Both the position numbers and the translations under genes were made by a program. The notes under the pieces are model-generated. The model was given only the letters and a program-made list of their open reading frames with translations, was not told the DNA's origin and made no database searches. Of a stretch of DNA of 64,000 bases, positions 47,963 to 59,726 are shown in pieces (position 1 is the first letter of the stretch; the number at the start of each line of letters is the position of its first letter). Source of the stretch: Coriaria nepalensis (lineage: Eukaryota > Streptophyta > Magnoliopsida > Cucurbitales > Coriariaceae); NCBI GenBank assembly GCA_027186245.1, contig CP114496.1, forward strand, positions 8,954,001 to 9,018,000, given 5' to 3'.

Positions 47963-49361
47963 TCAAAATAAAGATGGCAGCTTGAAGTTGAGTCTTCTAA
48001 GCCAAACCGAGTGGAGCACCATATGAAACAAATCATAAGGCTGAACTGACCGGTTCAGAACAAAATGTCTATGTACTTCATTCACTCTCCTATGCATCTT
48101 CACGTACTTGTAACCCGAAAACTCTTTCAAATTCTTCTTTATTTCAGTTATTTCAGATGAAGAAATGTGCACAGAGAACTCGCTCCAATCAAGAACATCA
48201 CTAAGCGGCAACGAATAGTTATCCGATATTATAACCGGAGCACACCCGACGTAAAGTGCCGTCACAATTCTAGGGCTAGCTACTTCAAACCCACTCGGGC
48301 ATAAGCAAAACTTTCTCTTAGCCATTAGTTCGAAGTAGTTTCGATCTTTGCAAACATATTCATGGACTTGAATCTCATCATCTTTGTCTTTCCATTGTTG
48401 TAATAGAAGCTTCCTTATGTATCCATGATTTCCACCCGCAAAGAAAGGCAAGCATGTGTACATATATATATTGGTTGCGTCATGCATGCATGGTTTTATC
48501 TAACCAGCAAATGTGGTAGCTTATCTACTTAGTTAATTATGATCATATATTATATATATGAATTAAATTAATCAGATAAGTCAAAAAGAAGAAGAGCAAA
48601 TATGAATATGAATACGTATATATACATATGCATGCATGTATGTATGTGTGTGTATATAGATATGTGTGAAGGATGAATTGGGAATGAACTTAACTGATGA
48701 AAAGCAAAAGCATTTCTGTAGATGGATCCTGTAGGAATGAATCAGCTTGATGATCATCATCGTGATCTTGTGTAGATGATTGATATATAGCAGCTCTAGC
48801 CAAACCCTCTTCAACTTTCTCCAATCCACTACTACTTGATCTAGTACTGCTACTCCTCTCTGATGATATCTTCCTCTTCATTTCCAGCTGATCATTAGAA
48901 CCACTATATTAATTAACAATCATCTAAACCGACGAATTAACTAATCAATTAGTTATATTAATGATTAATGTAGCTAGCTAGAAAAAGAATATTGATGAAG
49001 AACATGATCCGCACACCTTCATATTAGCAGGTCTATTTGCTAGTAGTACCGTAACGTTAGTTATCGGTTCGGTAGATTTCTGGGTTTTGGTCGACAGATA
49101 AGCTGATGATGGCGCCAAGGTGGGTGGGATTTCAATGATTTCATGGTGTATGAGACTGGTTTTTATTAACGAAGAAGTAGTAGTATTTGTAGTAATATTG
49201 ATAGTGTGTGAAAAGATATCAACAAGGTTTATTGGGTTATTTGTTGAAGAAGAAGAGGAGGAGGAGGAGGAGGAATATAAGAGGAAAAGAAAGAGAAGAA
49301 GAAGAGATGAAGATAGAATTATTGTAAGCTGTGTTTGACACCAATTTGTTACCGCCGCCAT
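47963..49361 (-). pseudogene. GT47 exostosin-family glycosyltransferase, internally deleted (XGD1-like)
   Basis: Exon 1 (49361-49017) encodes a cytosolic tip and type II membrane anchor (LTIILSSSLLLLFLFLLYSS) and a Ser/Thr-rich stem. Exon 2 (48887 to about 48695) encodes the basic EEGLARAA-type region (GLEKVEEGLARAAI) typical of plant GT47 proteins. The last block (about 48445-47963) encodes the C-terminal catalytic half: FFAGGNHGYIRKLLLQQW, KRKFCLCPSGFEVASPRIV, GCAPVIISDNYSLPLSDVLD and the end HSVWLRRLNFKLPSLF. Only about 200 bases separate exon 2 from this block, so roughly 250 residues, including the donor-site-proximal half, are missing. These Golgi enzymes build cell-wall polysaccharides; the Arabidopsis neighbour of CLC-g, XGD1 (At5g33290), is of this family. 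The remaining frames have no stops. Probably a deletion pseudogene. Confidence 0.82.
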
Positions 49362-49734
49362 AGCTATTAGTTAGAGCTAGTTATAAGCTAAGAATAGAAG
49401 ATATGTTCGGAGAGAGAGATATTATATGTGTGAACCAAACGCCCAAGTAAAGCTAGTGCCAAATTTTGGCAAACATGACCTTAGATTATTGTAATTTTTG
49501 TGTTAATTTTGGAATTGACCAATCACGTAGTTCAATATATCTTAATTGGTGCTGTTATTGTAAATAAATCAAAATTCGCTTTAATTAAACCTCATTTTTC
49601 TAGATGGATGCTCGGAATTATCAAGTTTTGTAAAGCCTGTGCTGATCATGTTTCCAACCTCAATACATATATACAGTAACGGCTAAGCACATGGGTTGCA
49701 CTCGTGGCAGCATTTAACCGAATATCTTATCGAA

Positions 49735-49985
49735 TCCTGAGCTGATGATAGCGGCTAAAACATATTACATATTATACAATTAAGTCATATATATACTTGC
49801 ACCTTAACCCGATGATCCCGACATCTTATCACAGGAGATGATGGTACTCAAAAATCATCTATATATGTTCCTCAGTTAATGATGGCAGATAAAACACACT
49901 ACATACTATATGATTAAGTCATATAACATTTCATCGCATGAGATGATGGTCGTCAAGAACCACCTATATATGTGTACCTGGACTA
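49735..49985. repeat. Two-unit diverged tandem repeat, period about 125 bp
   Basis: Both units carry, in order: 'gatgatagcggctaaaacat' against 'aatgatggcagataaaacac', 'attaagtcatata', 'atc(g/a)ca.gagatgatggt', and 'aaaatcatctatatatgt' against 'gaaccacctatatatgt'. Unit 1 is about 49735-49872 and unit 2 about 49873-49985. Confidence 0.65.
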
Positions 49986-50171
49986 GTAATGTGATGATGT
50001 CCATATGTTTATAAAAGTGCTTCTAAAATTATAGTTTTCTCCTGTTTGATATTATAGTTACATGTTATATATGACTAGGTAGTAACCTAGTTTCTACTTT
50101 GAATCAGAATTCTGAGCATACATCTAGTGTTTATGAAACATGTTCGATTGGAATTAATGAAAAATGATAAG

Positions 50172-50173
<2 letters not shown>

Positions 50174-50222
<49 letters not shown>
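50174..50222. repeat. (CT)n microsatellite
   Basis: About 24 uninterrupted CT units. Confidence 0.9.
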
Positions 50223-50225
<3 letters not shown>

Positions 50226-50431
50226 CCAAGTCTTCTTCTCTCTCTAAATCCCCCAAACCTCTGGAGTTTAGCAGTTGAACACGAAAACAACTGTATCACC
50301 GCCACACAAATGAAATAGAAAGAGCTGAAATCTAGATTTTTTGAATCAATATGTCACAAATGAAATCAAACACAAAAAATATACCGACAAGATTAAAAAT
50401 AAGGGGGACAAACAATTTATGAACATGTCTT

Positions 50432-52210
50432 CTAGTTGAATATTTTTTCACAACCATAAGTGTCACGCCATTCAAGCAAAACAAGAGCAGCACCATAATG
50501 AGCTAGTGCACCCATCACAACCAAGACATGAAAAATCTGATGACTATGGCCCGCCAAATCGAACCAACCAGGCCTCCATCTTTCCGGGACCCGGCTCACG
50601 TAAAACAAAGCTCCGGTGAGATAAAACACTGCCATGGCCGCCTCATAACCCAACATGATATTCCGGCGAGGATTGCTCCAATTAACAACGAGCGCATGAA
50701 TTGCCGGTACAATCCCCAAAAGGCCCATGGACGAGAACAAACAAGCTCTAAACCCTCTATATTTTGATGTCGAAAGCGCAGGTGAGAGCAAGGATGAAAT
50801 GACGAAAATGCCCATGAGGGTGATTCCTAGAAGGTAGAGGAGTTGGTATTGGGGTTCACATTGGAAGATGTAGTAGATTGGAGGGAAGAAGGAGGTGATG
50901 ATCATGACGGTGATTCCCGCGAAGTCTAGGCGGAGGAGGAGGAGGTTTAAGTGATGGTTGTGGCAGGAGAAGAGGTGGCAAACGCTGCTTGAGAGGAGGC
51001 AGAACATTGAGCCGGCCAGGAAAATAAAGAATGGCCAATGGGGTGTACTAGTTGTAATTTGAGGTGATGGATCAAAAGCAATTGATTCTTGATGATGGTC
51101 ACTTGTAATTTGGTTGTAATCAATATGTTTTAATGTCCCCTGCAATAAATTGAATCAATAATTAAGCTTTTCTAAAACACTAACATAGGTTAATAATTAA
51201 GATAATCTATATAATAATATAGTAAGTATCTTACCGAAATGAAATATTTGAAACTAGAAGAAGCATTTGTTTGTGTCCCAAAAATGATAGATCTGTAACA
51301 AGTTCAAAAACATATGTACAACCTTACTACTAATCATAGTACATAGTCACAAAATCTTGAACTACTAAAAAATAGAAAATAATAATAATAATAATTTCAA
51401 TAAAATTGTATTAGATTATGAATTAATCAAGTATTCAGATAAATAATGAATGTTTAACTTCTTATGCCGATCATGTCATAAGACGGTACAAGTAACATGG
51501 AGTTATATTTATCGATTAAAAAGAAAAGTTTGAATTTAAGAATCCTCTCTATCTAATACATACATCATAAAACATATTTCTTAACTCAATCACTAATTTC
51601 TTGATATAGAGTACTTTTATATTTACCAAATTAACTTTACATATTTAATTTGTTTCTAAATAAAGTTAAAAAATTATTCATTAATCGATAATTTAATATT
51701 TATAAATTTATAAGTAATTAACTAATACAAACTAGAAATCAAGTCTTAAAACCTGGTAAGAAAGCCAATTAGGAGATCTATGAGCTGAGGAGCTTCCATC
51801 AAATTGGACACAGTCAGTCCCAAAAACAAGATAAATCCAAGTAAATGCCTGCAATTGGATTAACTTAATTCATACCCACTTCATAATTACGAACAAGAAC
51901 AAGAAAAAAGAGAATGAAAAAATTAGTTAATGACATACGTCCAGACATTAAGAGTTTCATTATGCCAAGAAAATACGCTGAAAAGGGCTTGTTTGAGAGG
52001 CCAATTAGCTCTGTAATAATTGAGTATGAACTCATTGTCTTTCATGTAATCAGGCAAATCCCTGAATGAAACCAACCCATATCGTTTCTTCTTGCCATGA
52101 TCCTTACTACCCTTATCCCGATGATCATCCATTTGCTCGATCATTTTCTTTTTCTTTTCTTGTCTTTTCTTCCAAACAACACCACCTCCTGATCCTCTTC
52201 TGAAACTCAT
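50432..52210 (-). CDS. HHP: Heptahelical transmembrane protein (HHP, PAQR/adiponectin-receptor family)
   Basis: Four exons join in phase: 52210-51939, 51848-51753, 51292-51235 and 51139-50432; 377 residues. A basic cytosolic N-terminus (KKRQEKKKK) is followed by the family signature YGLVSFRDLPDYMKDNEFIL and SWHNETLNVWTHLLGF (TM1). The large last exon holds TM2-TM7, with the PAQR metal-site residues: the S/H motif in SSSVCHLFSCH, D in LRLDFAGI, and H-x3-H in GHSHQIFHVLVVMGALAHY. Plant HHPs are membrane proteins linked to hormone, sugar and temperature signalling. The start is the ATG at 52210; an in-frame ATG 33 bases upstream is less likely. The frame is intact. HHP4/HHP5 type is likely from the basic N-terminus. 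Confidence 0.92.
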
Positions 52211-53745
52211 CTTCCTTGCATGATATGGTTTAAAGGGCAACAAGATTCATGTAAAGGGAGAGGGCTTGAGAGATGGTTTTTTTTTTTTTTTTTTTTTTTT
52301 GCAGGGATTGTAATTAACTTGTAAGAACCCAAGTGTTATTTGTTGTTTATGTAGTTGTCTCTGTCACGTAAATGTGTTCTCTTTGTGGTGTTGTGGTGTT
52401 ATTTAATATTTGTGCAGTTTGGTTGATGCTCACAACTGCCCCAACGGTAAAATTTATTGCCCCCTTTTCATTGTAGGTAAGCAGGTTTGCCTGATTTTGG
52501 CTATGACTAGCTTCATCAGTATTCACTCTTAATTTTGATATATATATATATATATATATAAACTTCGATGTTTTTTATTAAAGAAATTTTGGCTTGTTTT
52601 TCTTTATTTTTAACAGTGAGTGTGGGGCAGATGTGATATTAAATTGGATGAAAATGAAAATGATTAGAGTGTTGTGGGTCAAAAAAATAAAATAAAATGT
52701 TACAAATTAATGAGTGAAAATGAAAATGAATAAAGTATGTTTTATGTAAACATAAAAAAAAGGTTAAAAAGTAATTAAAATTATGAATTAAACGTCAATT
52801 TATATTTCTAATTGAGCTATTGAAAATATATTATTGACTTAAATATAATAATTTAAGGTGGTAAAATAAAATATATATTTTCATAATATAAGGAAATAAT
52901 TGAATAAATCTTAATAATTAAGGCGATAAAAAAAAAAAAAGAAAGTTATTTATCTTTTTTTTTTCTTTTTTTTTTAATAACTTCACTTTCTCTATTAAAA
53001 AAATAAGCACTAATTACCATTGATTTACTACATATGTCTTATCTAACTTATTTATTAATACTTTTGTTATATTAAAATAAAATAAAAAACCTAATATCAT
53101 AAGTAGCAATTTTTTTTCTTTGTATATATATATATATATATATAATTCGGTAGATTGATTTAAATATTGATCTAATTATTATAATATCACGTCATTTAAT
53201 AAAAAATATTTATATGATTATTTCAGCTTATTTATTAAATAATATAAAAAAAAATTTCAAAATTTTTCATAAAATGATATGATATTATATAAATGATTAG
53301 ATCAAGATTTAAATTAATTTTATATCATAGATTCAAACAAGTTCGGATATGTATAGTTTGAACTGAATCCAAGTTCTAATTTTGTGTCTTGATTCTTGGA
53401 GGAACAATTAATTAGGTGTCCAATTGAACCGGTTCTTTGGTGGTCTAAAAACCGGTTGGGAGATTATAACCTTTTCCAACCTAACAATTAATCTCTAGAT
53501 ATATTGTTACTAATTAATGATTACTGTTCCCTATTTCTTAACTAAATTCATACACAAAGTTTGGAGTATCTTTTCCTCTTAAGAATAGGATAGGACTTAT
53601 AGCAAGATCTTGTTGTAGACAACATTGTTAACATTGCTTCCAAAACAGAACAAATGGTTGAGTGGCAGTTGAGATTTTGAGAAAGTTGGCTTATCTGCCA
53701 TTTTAGGTTTGACTGCTCATCCGTTTCAGATTGCCAACAAATTTT

Positions 53746-53782
<37 letters not shown>

Positions 53783-54292
53783 GTTTATTTAAGTTCTTGT
53801 TTAAGACATATAAAAATGAAGTGGGTGGTCACACATGCTGTCTAGAAACACATCTATTTGGACTTGAGAATGATTGATCGGGTGTTAATAATCGGAAATG
53901 CGACTGGCTGGAATACTTCAAAAACAAAAACACAAAAAAATGGCATTTTCTACTTATAACGTGTCAATTGATCATGAGTCATTCATTGTTGATTGATTGT
54001 ACGACAAACAAACGAAAAGAGAGGGAGGGAGAGTGAACTTTTCACATACAGATACAAATAAAAATTGCCCATTTACTGTATTGCCTTGATCCTCCATGTG
54101 CCATGAATCTACAACCCTTCTTCTTCTTCTTCTCTAAACTTCTGCTCCTCCGAGAACCCGATCAATATTGATGGCCGAAAAACGAGCTGTCTTCGTAGCG
54201 TGTACAGAGTAATTCTTCTCATCGATTTTCTTTTCATCTCAAGTTAATCATATATTAAATGATCGAAAATGACAGAGTTTCTTTACCTTTTT
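52211..54292. other. AT-rich intergenic region
   Basis: HHP leader with a poly-T of about 26 bases (52277-52302), (AT)n at 52541-52560 and 53126-53144, and a long poly-T at 53749-53776. The CLC-g 3' UTR is near 54180-54292. No coding exon. Confidence 0.5.
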
Positions 54293-57200
54293 TTAGAAGA
54301 TCTTCCGTAGAGGATTAAACCGAATCCGTAGTCTTTTCCAGCGGCTTCTTACAAGCAATGGGTGCAAGCTCAATATATGCTCCGACATAAAATCATGCCG
54401 TGTCAAAATACCAGCTGCGGGCGATCTCTGTTTTTTAAATACAAGATTAGAATATTTTTAAAATATTGAAATCATAAATTAAATGCAAAGAACAAAAGAA
54501 ATGGGACAGAAATTACTTACGCCCGATATTTTAGGGATCACAAGAAGATGTCTTAACCCAACTTCTCGGAAAAGTATAAGAGCCTTAGCAAGTGACATAG
54601 TCTCCACAACGGTATAAGGGGAGGCATTAGAAAATGGATGTAGATCTATGAACATTTCCATCTCTTCCTCGGTCAATTCCACGTCTTCTATCCTATCAAC
54701 ATTACCCGACCCCTTCTTTGCAAAATCCACCGCCGAAAATTGCGTGAACACATTGATCCCAGTTGAAATTGGAGCCGACAAGAATGCCTTCTTCTTCAAC
54801 AATGTGATCAAATGAGTTCGAAGTATGATCCCAAACAATACTGGTGTCTCAGAAAAAGGCGGCTCGTCAACAACTGGGAAGCCATTATGCCGGGTCATTG
54901 TAAGCACATCCACGATATTACGAACCTTCTCGATCCCTTGAAACATTTGAAGTGGGCCAATGATGACATCACTTACAGTCAATTGTCTCATATACGGCTC
55001 TGCATGTGTTACTAGGTAAGGAAGTCCCTTGGCTTTCATGATAAGATCATATATGTTTCCGTTAAAAGCATCCGCTACGGTTTTCGAGACAAGGAGGACA
55101 AGCATTATAAGGGGAAGGAGTAAGAGGTTATTGGTTAGTTCGAGAATAATGACGCAAAGCGAAACCGTCATTCTCATGGACCCACCAAGGAATGAAGCGG
55201 CCCCCAGAACAGCAAATAGGCCATGGTTGAGGTTTGAATTCGAACCGACTAACATCCCGACAAAACGTCCATAAGAAGCTCCAGTTACTATGACTGGAAT
55301 GAAGAGACCGGCCGGAGCAACAATTCCGTAACTGAGAATGCTTAAGAAGAAGCAAACGAAGAAGAATATGGCCATTGAGGAGTATTGGAACTCGGAATCC
55401 GTGTCCTCACTAAAGAGATTCCGGATAGCATCGTCGTTTGTGTTGAAGATTAGACTGGCGAGATCATTGTAATAACCAGACGGGCATTGAAACTTCTTGT
55501 AGTTACCAGACCGGCCAACTGTGGGACAGGGTTCGGTTGCATCAGAAGGGCATGGTTGGCATGTCGCAAGCCACGGTAGTCCGAAAAGAAGACATGATGT
55601 GAAGATCGAGATCGAACATGCTAGGATAATCTTGTAAGCAATTCCTTTCCTTAAAAAAAAGAAAAAAACAAAAAACAAAAAACAGTGAGAGAGATAGAGA
55701 TTGAGATTAAGAGAATGAAGTTGGCTTAGAGTTTGTAAGAATTTTTTTGAGGGGACTTACTCGTTTATGAGAGTGTATAAACGGAGGACTTTGTCAAGAA
55801 GAAAATTGTATATGCTTCCGAAGATGCCTCCTATGATTCCAAGGGCGAGTACAGGAGGGACATCAGAAAGATAATATGAAACGGTTTCAGAGTAGAGATC
55901 AAACATTATGAGCCCGCCAGTACCGAACAATCCACATTCTCCCTGTGAACAAATATTTATGAGCCATCGTAGGATAAGTGCCACTATAGCAGTGCAGAAG
56001 AAGGCTCGCCAGAGAAGAGCACTTCTCCACCTGCAAGAAGATAACTAAACACTTTAATGGAGCTATTATATGCTTGGATAGAGAGGATATTAGCTAAGGA
56101 TGCATTTTGGTCAGGCGTTTCAAACTGCAGTTTGGATCTGAATTTCATATAGGAATTCTGCACTACCCCATGGAGTAGATACTCTTGCAGCTAGGATCAA
56201 GCCACATCATCAGTGGAAGTTTAAAATTGTCAGAAAGATATTGATGTGGCTTGATCGTAGCCAGAGAAGTATTCTACTCCATGTATATTGATGAAGCTCC
56301 CTATACCCACAAAAATCTATCTAATCACAATCTAACTAAAATACTAAATTGCACAAACTCCAGATTCAAACAATGAACAGAACGGAAACTAAAATTTTTT
56401 TTTTACCAAGATGCCATCTCTTCAAGAGCAAACAATACGCCACCGACCGGAGACCGAAAAGCGGCAGCAATCCCAGCAGCTGCTCCACATGTTATAAGAT
56501 CCCTCTGATCCCTATCATTTTTAAAATACTGTAACCATCTCCATGTCAAACCGTAGCTCTTCGACCCACCTTGACCTAGCAATGCGGCAATACAAGCACC
56601 AGAATGCACCATGGGCCCTGCCTTGCCCACATACAAAGATGATGACACCACAGAAACACTTCCAATTATCTGCCCATTTTCAGCCAGTAAGAGAATATGA
56701 GACTGTCTTAAATCTCCATGTAGATCAAGCAAAGAGAGAGAAACCTTGCCTTGACGAGCAATGTTTGGACTGTGAATATTCCAGGAGTATCTACGCCATT
56801 TAAGTAGGCTTTTACTTCAGGAATACCTGAACCAGCTGCTGCCGGGGAGATAAATGAGGTGATAACAGATGCAAAGAGAGTGAGACCCAAATTGGAACAG
56901 GAAAATACAGTAAAAGCCATTAGATACCTGGAAAAGAAATCCCCAATTTTCCATCAGTATTTTCCTATATAACTCAAATCAATCATTCAAATTTCAATTA
57001 AAAGACGCGCTAATCTAATCTAGAAAGAAGCTGGAACGGCTCCCCACTTTCTGATTTAAGGGAAAATCAAATCAACCAAAATTTTCCTTCAAAACAAACA
57101 GAACAAACAGAAAATTAGAGGAAAAATTTAGTGGGTGTGAGGAACCTGTTCTTAAGCATCATGTTAGAGGTGATGACGAACTTGATTCCTGCGATATTCT

Positions 57201-57601
57201 CAACAGCTAAATTGTTAGAAAACCCAACAAGGCTAACGATCAATCCGATCAGAAAACACAAGAGCCACTTCATAAATATGTACTGGAAAATCTGGAGCTT
57301 TCCTCTACTCCTCCAATCCTGCTTGAAGAACTCATTTTCAAACAATCTGCAATCAAAATCAAGCAAAACCCACATAAATTCCATGACCCAAAACCCAGAA
57401 AAAGAACAAATTTTATAAAAACGAAAAAAAAAAAAAGAAGAAGAAGACTGACTCGTAGTCAAGGCTCTCTATAGGGCAAACATTGGCGCCAACAATGGCC
57501 ACTTGGGATGAAGAATTGGGAGCTGATCTTTGAGACGAGAGTAAGGGGACGATGACTGATTCCTGCTCAGCATTGTTGCCATTGATGGTGGTCGAGGTCA
57601 T
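54293..57601 (-). CDS. CLCG: Chloride channel/transporter CLC-g
   Basis: Seven exons: 57601-57453, 57346-57146, 56927-56750, 56669-56407, 56030-55761, 55649-54521 and 54427-54293; 774 residues. The protein follows AtCLC-g closely. It has an N-terminal QVAIVGANVCPIESLDYE, ten or more membrane helices, the anion filter GSGIPE (Ser type, favouring Cl- over nitrate), and GKAGPMVHSGACIA. The usual gating glutamate in this loop is Ala, as I recall for CLC-g. The second, proton-path glutamate is kept in LFALEEMASWW. Two CBS domains follow (TVSDVIIGPLQMF region; ASPYTVVETMSLAKALILFR to AAGILTRHDF), then a basic tail (SRWKRLRIRF). CLC-g acts at the vacuolar membrane in Cl- handling. Intron 3 needs a GC donor (AAG|GCAAGG at 56750/56749); using the nearby GT breaks the frame. 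Confidence 0.95.
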
Positions 57602-57639
57602 GTTTTTTTTTGTTTTTCCTTTCTTTTTTGGGAGTATCT

Positions 57640-57756
57640 CTGGTTTTAGGGGGATAGTTGTTATACTGAGGTCATGGTTGAGTTGAATTCTTCTTCTTCT
57701 CTGGTTTTAGGGGGATAGTTGTTATACTGAGGTCATGGTTGAGTTGAATTCTTCTT

Positions 57757-57758
<2 letters not shown>
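57640..57758. repeat. Perfect 61-bp tandem duplication in the CLC-g leader/promoter
   Basis: The block 57640-57700 (starting ctggttttagggggatagtt) is repeated without change from 57701 to about 57758. It lies about 40 bases before the CLC-g start codon, next to a (CTA)n array. Identity of the copies implies a very recent event. Confidence 0.93.

Positions 57759-57790
<32 letters not shown>
57757..57790. repeat. (CTA)n microsatellite
   Basis: About 11 uninterrupted CTA/ACT units directly after the 61-bp duplication. Confidence 0.9.
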
Positions 57791-57792
<2 letters not shown>

Positions 57793-59726
57793 TCCTTTTC
57801 TTTTTCAACGGACAGAAAATGACAAGGACAAATATTATTAAAAATTATTTATTTATTTCGCATTTCAGTTTTAATATTTATGCCCATTTCTTTCATTCAT
57901 TCATTTCTTTTTTACAATTTCTCATATTTTATAAAATATATTTATAGTATTAAATGAAACGACCATTAGTTTAACCGAACTAACTGTCAACATCCTATTG
58001 CTTTTTTGTGGACAATTAGAGTCGGAATGCTTCTTCAGCCGGAAACTTCCTGAGCGTAGAGGAGGAGGAATGCTTTCGTGGAAGAAAGTGATTGTTCGAT
58101 GATTTGACAAGGGGAGTCAGAAACTTCCTTAACCTGGAGGAGTAGGAATTTTTTTTTGGTTTTCCATGTTAGTGTAAATAGAATTATATTTATTATCGAG
58201 AGAATTTTATTTTATTTTTTTATAAAAGAGAGATTAAGAAATTAAAAGATTCATAAGGTCGAGATAGAGCAAGAATTAAGTCTAAGAGGAATGGACTAAA
58301 CATTGTTAATTTCTAAAGTTAGTGTAACAGGATATTTAAAGGTAATCATATACTCATTTTAACTAAAACATGTAATCAAGCTCTAATCATAAACTTAATT
58401 GACGCTTATAATTGGAGTCGATAGTACAAGTTGAAGATTTGGATCCACTTATTTTATGACACCATGAATGCCATACTTCATTAAAAGAAATGTTACTTTA
58501 TGCTCTTTACTTACTACATTTATCCAAAGGATGGGTGCAATGTCAAATAATTGAATGTTCTTAAGCTTTTAAGATAACAATATGGTACTCTAGGATCCTA
58601 GGTGGTCATTTTATTATAATGCAAATTACCTTAACTTTGGCATACTTTTGGTAAAGACAAGAATAAGAAAGAGTTTATTTTTGTAATAAAATATATCAAA
58701 TTTTTTATCAAGAAGAGATTAAAGTTATTTGAATAATATTCGATTTAAGTTCAGTTCACTTATAAATATATAACTCGTTTGTTAACATATTTTTATCGAA
58801 AGAGAATGGTTCATGAATTATATACGTAATGAATTAAGGCATGATAACTATGATACAAGTCACATCTTTCAAAAGTGATAAAGGGGTTTAAGTGAATAAA
58901 TCCGTGATCAAATAACTTGTTAATATCATGTTAATTTTTAGTTAAACACGTTTTCAAATTTTGAAAGCTAAAAAAAAAAAAAAAAGAAGGAAAGAAAGAG
59001 TTGTATTGGACCACAAATCCACTACTTTTCTTATGGAAAAAGTAAGAAATCAATGATGTTAGATAGAGATTTGATTAATCATCAAGAAAATAATAATTAT
59101 AAGTAAATGACTTCTTATTAATAATTAAGAACCTAATACACTAATTTATAAGGTTAATCAATTTAAATTTGCATGCTTTGTTCACATTTTCAAGTTTCGA
59201 ATCCGACGTGTCACAGCCATGCTTGTTTGTGGCCACACTTTGTTAATTCCTTTAATTAGTTCAAAATGTCACATCAATTAATTGCTTATGGACTTCTATC
59301 AAACAGATTAAAAGCCCATCGTCTACATCCCCTCTGGTCCCAAACATGAACCCATAAGAGTTCATAGTGATAAGAGCATAGTCCATAAATGAGAAATGGT
59401 CAAGATGTCATGGTGGCGGAGATGACCTTGAATTCCAGCTTCGTCGTAGTTTGCTCAAACTCGGAGATGAAGGGGTCTTGATAAATATGATGTCATTATA
59501 GGAAACTAATTGGCAAAGAATTGAATTACCGATTTTTTTTTTTTGTATAGATTAGATTAGATCTTCGATTATGGATTTTTATAAAAATGGTTCCCGATAA
59601 CTAGTTGGCGTAGGCTCATACTAGTGACAGACTCACACATAGCATTAGAATCAATTAGCTTATTCAAATGATTAAGGAGTTGCTAGAAAACAAACAAGAG
59701 ATAACAAACCGTAAGTACGGACCAAA
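57791..59726. other. AT-rich intergenic region
   Basis: No coding exon. A short imperfect repeat (agaaacttcct.....gaggag.aggaat) occurs at 58040-58070 and 58110-58145. A poly-A tract is near 58972. Confidence 0.5.

Larger units (their letters stand above)
49362..50431. other. Intergenic region with a repeat and a CT microsatellite
   Basis: Promoter side of the GT47 gene, a diverged tandem repeat (49735-49985), (CT)n at 50174-50222, and the HHP 3' flank. No coding exon. Confidence 0.5.

Noticed and set aside
49120..49338. Plus-strand ORF with a Glu-rich run
   Set aside because: Antisense reading of the poly-Ser stem of the GT47 exon 1.
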